From Streptomyces sp. SM1 (GTDB lineage Bacteria > Actinomycetota > Actinomycetes > Streptomycetales > Streptomycetaceae), in the NCBI RefSeq assembly GCF_002910825.1, contig NZ_NEUB01000633.1, forward strand, positions 1 to 32,066: a stretch of DNA of 32,066 nucleotides. The letters are read 5' to 3'. Position numbers and translations under genes: made by a program. The notes beneath the pieces are model-generated. The model saw nothing but the letters and a program-made list of their open reading frames with translations, was not told the DNA's origin and made no database searches. Shown here in pieces: positions 14,240 through 24,200 of the stretch; positions within the stretch are counted from its first letter, which is position 1; each line of letters opens with the position of its first letter.

Positions 14240-17200
14240 CTAATACCGCCCAAAGTATTGGAACTGACCATTTGCGTCGAACGTCGCCCCGATTCCGCGC
14301 CCACCGGCCGGATCCGGCATGATGTACCGCGACCCGCCAGCGAAGTTGCCAGAATTCACAGGCGACGTAGCGGTTTTCGGGTTGGTCAGAATGTCATCCA
14401 GCAGATCCTGACCGGCCGATTTCAACTGCTTCCCTGGAACCACAGGCAGATCCCCGCGGTTCATGTGCTTCTGATACTCGCGTCCTGCATGAGTCGTCTT
14501 CCCCTTGGCCGCGCGCATACCGCTCTGCGAAAGAGCGTCCAGATCAGGGCAGCCGCCGGAATTGTGAACGAGTACCGGAGTCTTGCCAGCCAGCACATAG
14601 TACGTGTGGATGTGGTTGATCGTCAGGTCGTAGGTACGTTGCCGCTCTGTGTACTTGCGCACGCCAACTACGGTCACGGCATGACCATCCACGGTGCGGA
14701 TGGTCATGCCGGGTTCCAGTTGGCCCGCATCCACCCATCGACTCTCAGAGCTGGACCAGAAGGGGTGGGTGGTCGTTGCCGCCAGCACAGCGACACCGTC
14801 GCTCGTCGCCAGCGAGATGTCGACGAAGTGCTTGTCGTCTTCCGTGACGATGGTGCCGACGACTTCCCGAACAGTGGTCTCCCCTGTCACGGGGTCAGTG
14901 ACAGTAACCTTCTCGCCGACTTCGACATCCTCGATGGGTTTCGTGGTGCCATCTGCCAAGAGAACTTCGGTACCTGGTACGAAGCTGTGAGTGGAACTGA
15001 CCAAACATGCAATAGGTACACTGTCACTCTTCTTCAGGGCTTGCACAAAGGCTTTGCCTATAACCTTGAGCACTTTGCCAACGGCAGCGGTACTAGCCGT
15101 TACCGTCACATCCACTGCTGCCGCCTTGCAGCCATTACCCTTGAAGCACTCGACATAGTTTCGGACACCGAGGACTTCGAGAATATCCACCTCGGGGTTT
15201 CCGCCAAACCACCCGAGCTTTCCGGCTGCGGAACAAAATGCACTAAACGAACCGCCACATTGCGCGCGCGCCCAGTTTTTCAGGTTGGAATCGTAGGAAA
15301 GGTTCTCGTGATAATAGGGGAAATTCTCCACGAGTTCTTCCTGGGTGGGAATGTATACACCCTGGATGGTAATGGAGCCCCCATAGGCCCTGACGGTCAC
15401 GGGCTCATCGTGGGCAGACCCACCAACCTTGTTCTTCTGAAAAGCGTTTCCGCCACCGGTGGGGTTCCCGTTAACAGAGAGACTTCCGTCAGCATGGGTC
15501 TGCACGCCGGTTCCGCAGCCTTCGCTGAACCCTTTCCCACACGCCAGGCCAAGCCCCGTGGGGTCGGAGAAGAAGAGGGGGTTCTGGGCTGCGTAGGTGT
15601 AGCCGTTGAGGGTTTGTGGTTTGTCGAGTTCCAGGAGGGGGTCGACGCTGATGAAGCGGCCGGTTGACGGGTCGTATTCGCGGGCACCGAGGTGGGTCAG
15701 CCCGGTGGTCTTGGTGTCGTCGGTGCCGCCGACGAAGCCCTTCGTGCCTGGCCAGTCGGTCGGTGCTGTGCCGCGGAGGCCGCCGAAGGGGAGGGTGCGG
15801 CGGTGGGTCAGCTGCTGGGTGGCGGTGTCGATGGCGAGCTGGGCGGTGCCGTGGTGGTCGGCCAGGGTGATGGAGACGCCGCCGTCATCCTGCTGGACAG
15901 CCTGGTGGCCGCCGCCGAGGTCGAAGTAGCGCGTGGCTTTCGGGGTGGTGGATCCCTTGGCCAGGGTGATTTCGGTCGCGCCCAGGTAGAGGGTGGTCTC
16001 GGTCGGTGTCCGGGCGATGAGGCGGTTGCCCTCGGTGTCGTAGAGGTATTCGGTGACCTTGTCGCTGCTTCCCTCCACCGGCTCAGTGACCTTGGCGAGG
16101 TGTCCTTCGGCGTCCCAGGTGAGCTTCTGGGTGTCGCCGGCGAGCGTGCGGGTCGCGGTGTTGCCGGCTTCGTCGTAGGTGTAGGTGTCCTTCGACTCTC
16201 CCGTCGGACCCGCTGTGGTGACCGAGGTCAGAGTGTGCGGCTGAGCATTGGGCGCGCCGGGGTAGGTGTAGGTGCGGTTCGTGTCCTTGGCCGTGTTGCC
16301 GGTGACATCGTGGATGACTTCGGTCTGGCGGTTGCCCGCTTTGTCATACGTGTACGAGTGCCAGTAGGGGGCGGGACCGCCCAAGGACGTGCCACTGGGG
16401 GCGGTGGAGCAGGTCGGAACGGCCTGGGTCCATGCTTCGGTCAGGCGACGCAGTCCGTCGTAGGTGAAGCACTGGGTGTCGGTACCGGAGCGGGATACGT
16501 CCGATACGGACAGGACGTTGCCGGCTTCGTCGTAGCGGTAGGTGTTGTGCTGATCGACGCCGTTTATGCCCTGACGGTCGATGCGCGAGGTGGCCAGGCG
16601 CTGGGTACCCCACTCATAGGTGTTGTTGGCTTCTACCTTCGTACTGCTCCCGTGGGACAGTTCGTAGGTTTGGGGCTTGCCTGTGAGGCTGTAGCTGACG
16701 GTGGATCCGATGCTCTGCCTGCTGCTCGTACCGATGAGGCGCAGGGTCTGGTCCTCGTAGGTGTACGTGACAGAAGTAGCAGGCAGACCACCGGCCTTGG
16801 GGTAGCCATTGCCTTTGACCAGGCCGGTGACGTCGTAGGTTGCGGTGCTCAGATAGGTGCCTTGCAGGGCGCCTTCGGCAGCGGGGATCGTGATGGAGGT
16901 GCGCTGCGGGCGGTAGAGGCGGTCGTAGGCGACGACCTTGCTGGTGTAGGCGCTTCCGTCGTCGTACCGGGTGGACTCGGCGAGGTGGCCCTTGGCTCCG
17001 CTGATGGTGTCGTAGACCCACTCGGCGCGGAGGGGTCCGGTAGATGAGCTCTCACGGAGTTCCGTCTGCCGGCCGAGGCCGTCGTAGGAGTACCACAGGG
17101 TAGGCGCGTCGGCGTTGGGGCGTGAGTCGTCGGTAGTGACCAACTGACCACGGTCGTCGTACTCGCTGACGGTCGTGCCCTTGTCCGGGTCGACGGACTT

Positions 17201-20200
17201 GGTCTGCCGACCGAGCAGGTCGTAGGTGTAGGTCCATGAACTGCCGGCCGGGTCCGTGATCCGGTCCAGCTCGCCACGCGGTGTGTACCGATAACGGGTC
17301 GTGTCGTAGGCCGCGGTGGCGCTGCGGGTGTGGTGCTGGCGTAGTTCGGTGGTCTGTCCGCGAGCGTCCGTGAGGACGGTGGTGGCGGTGCCGCCGACGG
17401 GCGGGATGGTGGTGACGCGGTCGCCGCCGTACAGGGTCCTGGTGATGCCGAGCACGGTACCGCCGTCGCCGTTGCCGGCGATCTGCTTGCTCTCCACGGC
17501 CCTGCCGAGGCCGTCGTAGGCGGTGCGGTTCTGTGTCTCGACGCTGAGGGCGTCATCCGGCAAGAACAGCTCGGTGGAGGGTGCGTCGACGATGTAGTAG
17601 GTGGCCAACTCGTAGGTCGCCAGCCCTCGCTCGTCATAGAAGGTGTCGGTGAGCAGGGCTCCGCCGTCCGGGCCGGGGTCCTGGGTCTGACGTGGCCGCA
17701 GGAAGCCGTCGTAGAGGACGTAGGAGGTGCTCTGCACGCTCCTGTTCCCGATCGTCCTGGTGCCGACGGCGACGGGCTCGCCCTCAGTGATCGTGTAGGT
17801 GAACTCGTAGGTGGGGGTCTGATCGGTTCGACGGTCAGCCAGCCAGACCTTGGAGGAGCGGCCCAGCGCGTCGTAAGCGAAATTGGTGACCTTGTCGTTG
17901 GTGTCGCTCTGGGTCAGCGGCAGTCCTCGCAGGACCTCGTGGGTGGTGGTCGAGGTCTGTGCCGTGGACGTGTCGCCCGGCGTGGCGGGGGGTGTGGTGG
18001 TTTCGACGGTGGTGGGGAAGCCGGTCGTGGGGGTGCGCACCGTGGTAATGGTGCGGCCGTCGTCGCGCGGGGTGCGGGTGAGGGCTCCGGCCGCCGTCAC
18101 GGTCACGTTCGCGGTGAGGTCGGTGCTGGTGAGAGTGCGGCCGTATCCGTCATGGGTGGCGCCGGATTCGAGGTAGACGGCGGTGGTGCCGTCGTACTTC
18201 TTCAGCACCGCGGTGGCTGTGGCGTCGCCCTTGCTGGGATCCGCGCCGTAGGAGCCGCCGTCGTAGGCGGAGCGTATGTCGGAGATCACGTCTCCCGGGC
18301 GGCTGGGGGTGGTGCCGCATCCTGTGGAGACCGTCTCGACCCGGGACGGCAGGCCGAGGATGTTCTTGCTGGTGTTGGCGGTGTAGGTGGTGCGGGTGCA
18401 GGTGTTGTCGTCCACATCGCTGTTGTCGCCGTGGTCATCCACCTGTACGACACGGCCGGCCACGGTGTCGTAGGTGGTGGCGGAGGAGGTCGTGCGCCAC
18501 TCGGCGCCTACGCCGTCGTCGAGCGAGGTCCAGGTGCGGCTGTTCGCGGTGCCGGTGAAGTTGGCCGTCACTGTGCCCCAGGAGCGTTCCTTCTTCGCCG
18601 TCTGGTGGTGCCACGGCCGGTTGACCGTCTTGCCGAGCACCTTGCCGCCAGGACCGGAGTACGTGACGGTCTTGTAGGCGAAGCCCGCTGCCGACTCGTG
18701 GTCGGTGATCGGATCCCCTTCGCCGGCGCCGAGAGAGACCGTGACGTCCTTGGTGCCGCCCGAGGTGTTCTTGCGGTCGCCGTCCATACCGCGCAGGAAG
18801 TAGCTGTCCTGCTGGGACTTCATGGCCGGGGCGCCGCCATGGCCGCCGGTCTGCACCCTCACATGCCCGTAGCCGCGCCACTGGGACCAGGTCTTGAACT
18901 TCTCCTTCGTCAGGCCGTCGTCATCGTCGTAGTGCCAGGCGGCACCGCCCAGGTAGCTGTAGCTCGTGACCTGGTCGGGAGCTCCGCCCGTGCGATCGGT
19001 GGCGATCACCGAGGTGACGACGTACTTGTTGAACCACTGCAGTTCGGGATCGTCGCTGGCGCTACCGCCGATGTACTGAGGGAAGCACCGGGTGGTGTTG
19101 GTCTCGGGCGTCGGCAGCGCGCTGAAGGAGCAGGCCGGTGCGGAGTAGTCGACGTCGATCTGGCCGCCGGATTCGTCCGCGACCGTGGACAGGCGGTCCT
19201 TGACGAAGGGGGGATAGCCATCGCCGGTCTTGTCCAGGCGGTTTTCGAGCTGCGTGTAGGCGAAGGTCGTCTTCGGCAGGGTGATGGCCGGGGTCGCGGT
19301 GGGACCGGTGTGGCCGGTGCGCTGAATGGAGTCGAGCAGCAGCTGGTAGTCGGTGTCGGCCATACCCCAGCGGTGATTCAGCTTCCAGGAGTCGACATTC
19401 TTGTAGGCGCTGCCGTCCAGAACCTGGGTGGTGACCTGGGTCAGGCGTTTGGTGGTGAAGAAGGCCGGCGACAGTCGCCCTTGATCACAGTCCTCGCCGC
19501 TGTCGCAGTCCAGGTCCCAGGGTGTGTCGTACCAGTAGGCCGAGTCGGCGTCGATGTCGGAGCAGGTGGTGTTCGAGTCCTTCAGGCAGCGTTCGCTGTT
19601 GGTGAAGGTGACCTTGGCAAGCGGCTTGGTGCCGTAGAGCGAGGACGACTTCAGGCCGTACTCGATGCGGTCGAGGGTGCCGCCGCGTACGTAGGGGGTG
19701 CCGTCCTCGGCCTCCAGGTTCCGGCCGTAGTAGTTGCCCTCCTTGTCGTAGTAGTAGGTGACAGCGTTGCTGTGGGTGTCTACGACGTAGTCGAGGTTCC
19801 AGCGCCAGCCCTGCTGGCACCAGGAGTCCGCGAACGTGCCGGCGTGGCAGGGCTCACCGGCGTCGTCGCCGTAGACCGGCACGGTCCAGGTGGAGTCGGT
19901 GGTCTCCTTACCGTCCGACCAGCCGGGGAGCCGATGGTAGCCGAAGTAGTAGAGGGTGCCGTCCGGGGTGGTGACTCTCCAATACTCGCCGTCGTGGGTG
20001 CCGTTCGCCCTGCCGGATCCGCGGAGCCGATCGATCTTCGTGCCGTCGTCGCGCTTCAGCTTCCACTTGTCCGTGCCGGTGGGCACCAGTTCGCCGGCTT
20101 TGCCGTTCAGCGACAGGTAGGCGTTGTCATAGGCCCAGCACAGGTCGCCCGGCTTGTTGATGCCGTCGTCCGCCGTCTGTCCGTCATCGGCGCAGGGCTT

Positions 20201-21172
20201 GTAGCGGCGTTCGATGAACCCGGGCCACAGGTCGAACCCGTCACCCACCCAGGAGGCCTGGTTGTTGGTGTTGCCGGTTCGTCCGTCGATGGAGCCGGAG
20301 GAGTAGGACAACCCGACGTTCGGGGTCAGGCCGCCGGGCACGTCAGGCACCGGCATGTTGTGGGACCAGCCGAAGGCGCCGGTGTTGAGGTCGGTGCTCC
20401 AGGTCGCTGACGCCGAGAGCGAGGTCGCCTTGTAGTCGCCCTTCGCGCTCTCCGTCGCGGCCACGGCCGCCAGAACGGTGGGAGCGGTCGTGCGCAGGGG
20501 CACGCTGGATGCGGTAAGGGTCTGCTTCTCGGGATCGTTGACCGTCTCGACGGGCTTGGCCGCACGGCAGGCTTGCCTGTCGGGTGTGGTGAGCACGCAC
20601 GCGGGGAGTTCGACCAGGGTCAGCCGGGAGGCGTAGCCGCCGCCGTACGCTCCGGCAAAGGTGGAGTAGTCCACTGTGGTGCTGATCTGTGCTGCGTGGG
20701 CCGAGGTCTCCTTGCCGCGCAAGGAGAAAAGGACACCATCGACCCTGGCCCGCTCAGATGTCTTGCGGCTGAGGACGCGCGTCTCGACGCTGCCGCTGGC
20801 GCTCTTTGTTCCGGCTGCTGTTGCCCCGGCATCCAGGGTCAGCGGTGTGCCCGGGACACGGACGGCCTTCGTGCTGCGTGTCTTCGCACGAGGCTCGGGC
20901 AGCTCCGCCGAAACCACCATCGCCTTCGGCCAAGCATCCTCGGGTACTTTGACGGGGGTGCGAGGGCCCTTGGTCAGGGTGCGCGGTTTGGTCTTGCCCG
21001 TTGTCCCGGGGATGGGCTTCTCGAAGGTTGCGGGAACGGCCGACAGGTCGTCGCCGACAGCGGCGGCGGGCTGCGTCACTGCTTGGAGGAGTGTCCCGAC
21101 CATGAGGGCGGCCGAGGCCAGCGCTACACGTCGCCGCAGTACCCGAAGCGGCTTGGCGAATCTGCCGTTCAT
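14240..21172 (-). CDS. Secreted RHS/YD-repeat polymorphic toxin with Hint domain and C-terminal toxin tip
   Basis: A 2310-aa protein. Residues 1-40 are a Sec signal with basic start and hydrophobic core (VALASAALMVGTLLQ). A large N-terminal beta region follows (LSYSSGSIDGRTGN near 280). The middle is a long series of YD repeats (YTYDEAGN, WDAEGHL, YDTEGNRL) that should form the RHS shell. The RHS core sequence GAREYDPSTGRFISVDP lies near 1830-1850, and the NP...DPTG junction near 1870. A pretoxin-Hint domain spans about 2065-2204: HSFVPGTEVLLADG with Ser in the nucleophile position, TTTHPFW, and VLVHN at its end, so the tip may be released by self-cleavage. The tip (2205-2310; THAGREYQKHMNRG, GQDLLDDILTNP, NFAGGSRYIMPDP, GIGATFDANGQFQYFGRY) resembles BECR-fold RNase tips common in RHS proteins; activity is inferred. 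It is preceded by the LamG gene (124-nt gap). Confidence 0.9.
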   Translation of the reverse strand: MNGRFAKPLRVLRRRVALASAALMVGTLLQAVTQPAAAVGDDLSAVPATFEKPIPGTTGKTKPRTLTKGPRTPVKVPEDAWPKAMVVSAELPEPRAKTRSTKAVRVPGTPLTLDAGATAAGTKSASGSVETRVLSRKTSERARVDGVLFSLRGKETSAHAAQISTTVDYSTFAGAYGGGYASRLTLVELPACVLTTPDRQACRAAKPVETVNDPEKQTLTASSVPLRTTAPTVLAAVAATESAKGDYKATSLSASATWSTDLNTGAFGWSHNMPVPDVPGGLTPNVGLSYSSGSIDGRTGNTNNQASWVGDGFDLWPGFIERRYKPCADDGQTADDGINKPGDLCWAYDNAYLSLNGKAGELVPTGTDKWKLKRDDGTKIDRLRGSGRANGTHDGEYWRVTTPDGTLYYFGYHRLPGWSDGKETTDSTWTVPVYGDDAGEPCHAGTFADSWCQQGWRWNLDYVVDTHSNAVTYYYDKEGNYYGRNLEAEDGTPYVRGGTLDRIEYGLKSSSLYGTKPLAKVTFTNSERCLKDSNTTCSDIDADSAYWYDTPWDLDCDSGEDCDQGRLSPAFFTTKRLTQVTTQVLDGSAYKNVDSWKLNHRWGMADTDYQLLLDSIQRTGHTGPTATPAITLPKTTFAYTQLENRLDKTGDGYPPFVKDRLSTVADESGGQIDVDYSAPACSFSALPTPETNTTRCFPQYIGGSASDDPELQWFNKYVVTSVIATDRTGGAPDQVTSYSYLGGAAWHYDDDDGLTKEKFKTWSQWRGYGHVRVQTGGHGGAPAMKSQQDSYFLRGMDGDRKNTSGGTKDVTVSLGAGEGDPITDHESAAGFAYKTVTYSGPGGKVLGKTVNRPWHHQTAKKERSWGTVTANFTGTANSRTWTSLDDGVGAEWRTTSSATTYDTVAGRVVQVDDHGDNSDVDDNTCTRTTYTANTSKNILGLPSRVETVSTGCGTTPSRPGDVISDIRSAYDGGSYGADPSKGDATATAVLKKYDGTTAVYLESGATHDGYGRTLTSTDLTANVTVTAAGALTRTPRDDGRTITTVRTPTTGFPTTVETTTPPATPGDTSTAQTSTTTHEVLRGLPLTQSDTNDKVTNFAYDALGRSSKVWLADRRTDQTPTYEFTYTITEGEPVAVGTRTIGNRSVQSTSYVLYDGFLRPRQTQDPGPDGGALLTDTFYDERGLATYELATYYIVDAPSTELFLPDDALSVETQNRTAYDGLGRAVESKQIAGNGDGGTVLGITRTLYGGDRVTTIPPVGGTATTVLTDARGQTTELRQHHTRSATAAYDTTRYRYTPRGELDRITDPAGSSWTYTYDLLGRQTKSVDPDKGTTVSEYDDRGQLVTTDDSRPNADAPTLWYSYDGLGRQTELRESSSTGPLRAEWVYDTISGAKGHLAESTRYDDGSAYTSKVVAYDRLYRPQRTSITIPAAEGALQGTYLSTATYDVTGLVKGNGYPKAGGLPATSVTYTYEDQTLRLIGTSSRQSIGSTVSYSLTGKPQTYELSHGSSTKVEANNTYEWGTQRLATSRIDRQGINGVDQHNTYRYDEAGNVLSVSDVSRSGTDTQCFTYDGLRRLTEAWTQAVPTCSTAPSGTSLGGPAPYWHSYTYDKAGNRQTEVIHDVTGNTAKDTNRTYTYPGAPNAQPHTLTSVTTAGPTGESKDTYTYDEAGNTATRTLAGDTQKLTWDAEGHLAKVTEPVEGSSDKVTEYLYDTEGNRLIARTPTETTLYLGATEITLAKGSTTPKATRYFDLGGGHQAVQQDDGGVSITLADHHGTAQLAIDTATQQLTHRRTLPFGGLRGTAPTDWPGTKGFVGGTDDTKTTGLTHLGAREYDPSTGRFISVDPLLELDKPQTLNGYTYAAQNPLFFSDPTGLGLACGKGFSEGCGTGVQTHADGSLSVNGNPTGGGNAFQKNKVGGSAHDEPVTVRAYGGSITIQGVYIPTQEELVENFPYYHENLSYDSNLKNWARAQCGGSFSAFCSAAGKLGWFGGNPEVDILEVLGVRNYVECFKGNGCKAAAVDVTVTASTAAVGKVLKVIGKAFVQALKKSDSVPIACLVSSTHSFVPGTEVLLADGTTKPIEDVEVGEKVTVTDPVTGETTVREVVGTIVTEDDKHFVDISLATSDGVAVLAATTTHPFWSSSESRWVDAGQLEPGMTIRTVDGHAVTVVGVRKYTERQRTYDLTINHIHTYYVLAGKTPVLVHNSGGCPDLDALSQSGMRAAKGKTTHAGREYQKHMNRGDLPVVPGKQLKSAGQDLLDDILTNPKTATSPVNSGNFAGGSRYIMPDPAGGRGIGATFDANGQFQYFGRY
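14561..14608 (-). repeat. Hint-end repeat, copy in the RHS gene
   Basis: This is the counterpart of 3896-3943: 44 of 48 positions agree and the 20 bases 14589-14608 are identical. It encodes HTYYVLAGKTPVLVHN, the conserved junction where RHS toxin tips are exchanged. Confidence 0.9.
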
Positions 21173-21296
21173 CCTGTCTCAGTTCCTTCGTTTCGCTTCG
21201 GGCCGTGCTGCCCGGCGGCACAGGCAATGGGCTGTGGGTTGGTCTGGCGAACGGAGAGGGGCGACCGTGCCGGGTCCGATCCCGGCACCGTTCCTC

Positions 21297-24200
21297 TCAG
21301 AAGTCCCCGTCGGGCACCTCGGTGGGCGCGCCGGGCAGTCCCTCGGACAACTGCTGAACCTGGCCTGCCGTCAGTGGGCCTTGGAAGGCCCACACGTCGG
21401 ACACGGCCCCCGGCCAGTAGTCGCCCCAGATGCTTCCGCTCTTGGCACGGCCGAGCTGCATCGGCTGTACCGACTTGAACGAGAGCACGTCGTCCGCCCA
21501 GGAAAGCCGGTCCTCGCAGGCGATGTCGTCGGATTCACCGTCACCGTCGCCGTCCGTGCAGGCGACTTCTTCAAGCTGTCCGTTGACGTACAGCGAGAGG
21601 TGCTTGGCGAAGCCGTCGTAGACGACAGCCAGGTGTGTCCATTCGGTGGGGCTGAAGAACTGTCCGTTGTCCACATGGTTGACGGTGGCGTCTGTGGAAT
21701 CCACCGAAGCCATCGCGATCCGCCAGTGGCCCGGACCGGCATCCGAGGCCCTGGGTTCGTATCGGACGGTGAAGGCGCTCTGGGCCGTACCAGGCACGCT
21801 GAGCAGTGCAGCGCTGCTGCTGGGGAGGGCAGCTGCCTGGGCCCACGCGGAGACCGTGAAGCTTGCGCTGGTGTCGACCGGAACAGTTGACGTCACGCCG
21901 TAGTCGTCGACGCCGTCGAGGTCGACGCCGCCGTCGACCCATCCGGAGCCGAGGGTCGCGCCACCGTGCAGCGTCATGTCGTTGCCCGACGCGGACGCAT
22001 CTGGGGTGGTCAACGGGGTGCCGGACGCTGTCTCGAAGGTCCACCGGCTCTTGAGGAGGGGCCGCTGCTTGAACATCTGCTGCACCTCTTCGGCGGAGAC
22101 CGGCCGGTCCTGTACCCGTACGTCGTCGATGGTGCCGGGGAAGAAGTACTGCGTGGCTCCGCTGAAGCTTCCGGTTCCGAGGTACATCGATCTGTCGGCG
22201 AAGAAGGGGCTGTTCTGGGTGACTGAGCCGGCCTTCGTGCCGTTCACGTACAAGGTGAGGGTGTTGTCGTCGGTGTCGTGCACGCCGACCAGGTGTGCCC
22301 ACTCCCCGGCGTGGGCCTTGGCGCCGGTGGGCTGCATGACACGGGCGATGCCCGCGTCCGCCGAGTCCGCGGTGTACTGGGCGAAGGCCCACTGCTGGGC
22401 GGCGGCGGAGTAGTACAGCTCCATCCCGGGCCGTTCCTTGCCGGCCTGCAGCGCGACCACGCCGCTCTGGGACGACAGGGAGTCGAGTTTGGCCCAGGCC
22501 GAGACGGTGAAGCTGCGGAAGGTGTTCACATGCGGGGCGCTGGTCTCACCGATTTTCCCGTAGCCGGTGGTGCCGTCGAAGTGGGCGGCCTTCCCGGCGA
22601 CTCCCGGCACACCGGTGGTGACCGTCCCGTGGTAGGTCGCCGGGATCACTTCGCCGTGTCCGACGATCTCTGTCGCGTCGGCTGCCTCGTCCAGGGGGAA
22701 CACCGCGATCGCGGGCGGGCCCGGGTCGCCGACGGTCTGCTTCGCATGCAGCTGGGTGACTTCGCTGTCCTCCAGTTGCCGGCTGAAGATCTGCACGTCG
22801 TCGATGGCGCCGGAGAAGAAGTTGCCGGGCGTCCCGCTGTAGGAACCGGCCCCGATCCGCAGACCGCGGCGGGCGTTCCAGGGGGTCGACCAGGCCTTCT
22901 CGCCGACCAGTTGACCGTCGACGTACAAGCGCAATCGGTCCAGGGTCGCGTCGTAGGACCCGGCGACGTGCGTCCACTTGCCCACCGTGACCGGGGCGGG
23001 CGTGGCGGCCTTCGCCATGACCGATGTGGCACCGGCGGCGTCCGACGCATGCTGGTTGAACACCCAGCCGTGGACCGGGGAGTAGTAGAGCTCGGAGCCT
23101 GCCATGATGTTGCCCGGCTGGGTCGCCACCACCATCGAGTGGGTGGGCTGCTCGTCGAAGTTGACCCATGCGGAGACGGTGAAGCCCTGGTTGGTGTTGA
23201 CCGGTGAGAGGTCGGTGTCGGCGTAGCCGTCCGTACCGTTGAACCGCACCGCCGTACCTACGGCGCCTTCGACTCCGGCGGTGGTGCCGCCGAGGAGTCT
23301 CAGTGTGCGCGGGGGTGTGGATCCCTCCGCCTGGCTCGCCCCGGCGCCCTCGTCCATCTGCCATGTCGCGCGGTCGGGCTGGCCTGCCTTGACCCGGTAC
23401 TGGTAGGTGCGGATCTCGCTGCCGTTGCCGGCGGAGTCGAAGGCCTGCGCGGTGAAGAAGTTCACGCCGGGCTCGGCCGGCAGCACCTTCGCGATCCGTG
23501 CGGCGCCACCCGATGTGGTGATCTTGTTCCTGGAGGTCGGGTCACCGTTGACGCCGTACCAGTACGTCGTCACGTCCGAGTTGACGCCGTCGACGGTGAA
23601 CGACCCGTACTGTCCCACTCCGTCGTACCAAGGATCCTCGGGGTTGGACGGATCCGACTCCGGGTACTCGCCCGAGCTCACCGTCGGTGCCTGCGGCACG
23701 CTGGTGTCGTAGACGAAGTAGCACGCCGACGCGGCCCCGGCATGCGACCACGGTGAGTACTGTGCCCCGTCGAAGACCCGGGCGTACCACCTGACGGTCT
23801 TGTTCTGCGGGATCGACGACGGCAGGGAAATCGCGAACGACGACCCCGACGCCTTGCCCGCCGCGCGGGTGGGACTCCACGATCCCCCGTCCCACTGCGC
23901 CTGGAACTGCACGCCGACGTTGTCACCGTCGGGATCCGTGACGTTGTTCGCGCGGATCGTGCCGAGTGTGCGGACGCGGGCCAGGGAGGACGGGGTCTTG
24001 CAGGTACCGCCGTACTCCATCGTCAGCTGCGACATCTTCAGCTGGGACGGCGGACGGTTGTACTTCACCCGCAGATAGGCGTCGTCCGAGAACCGCTTCC
24101 AGCCGTAGCCGTCGCTCTCACTCGACGCCTGCAGACCGAAGGTCATCGTCGACCACTTGCCGTTCGCGGCCTGCTGTACCGCCGACCTCACGTCGAACTC

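Noticed and set aside
14965..15005. Hint domain inactivated by loss of the catalytic Cys
   Set aside because: The residue at the nucleophile position is Ser in HSFVPGT, a normal variant of pretoxin-Hint domains, so it is no evidence of inactivity.
15692..17047. Long plus-strand frames opposite the RHS gene (also 17939-20410 and 22278-23207)
   Set aside because: Low-complexity Val/Gly/Ala-rich translations mirror the YD and LamG coding strand; no start signals.
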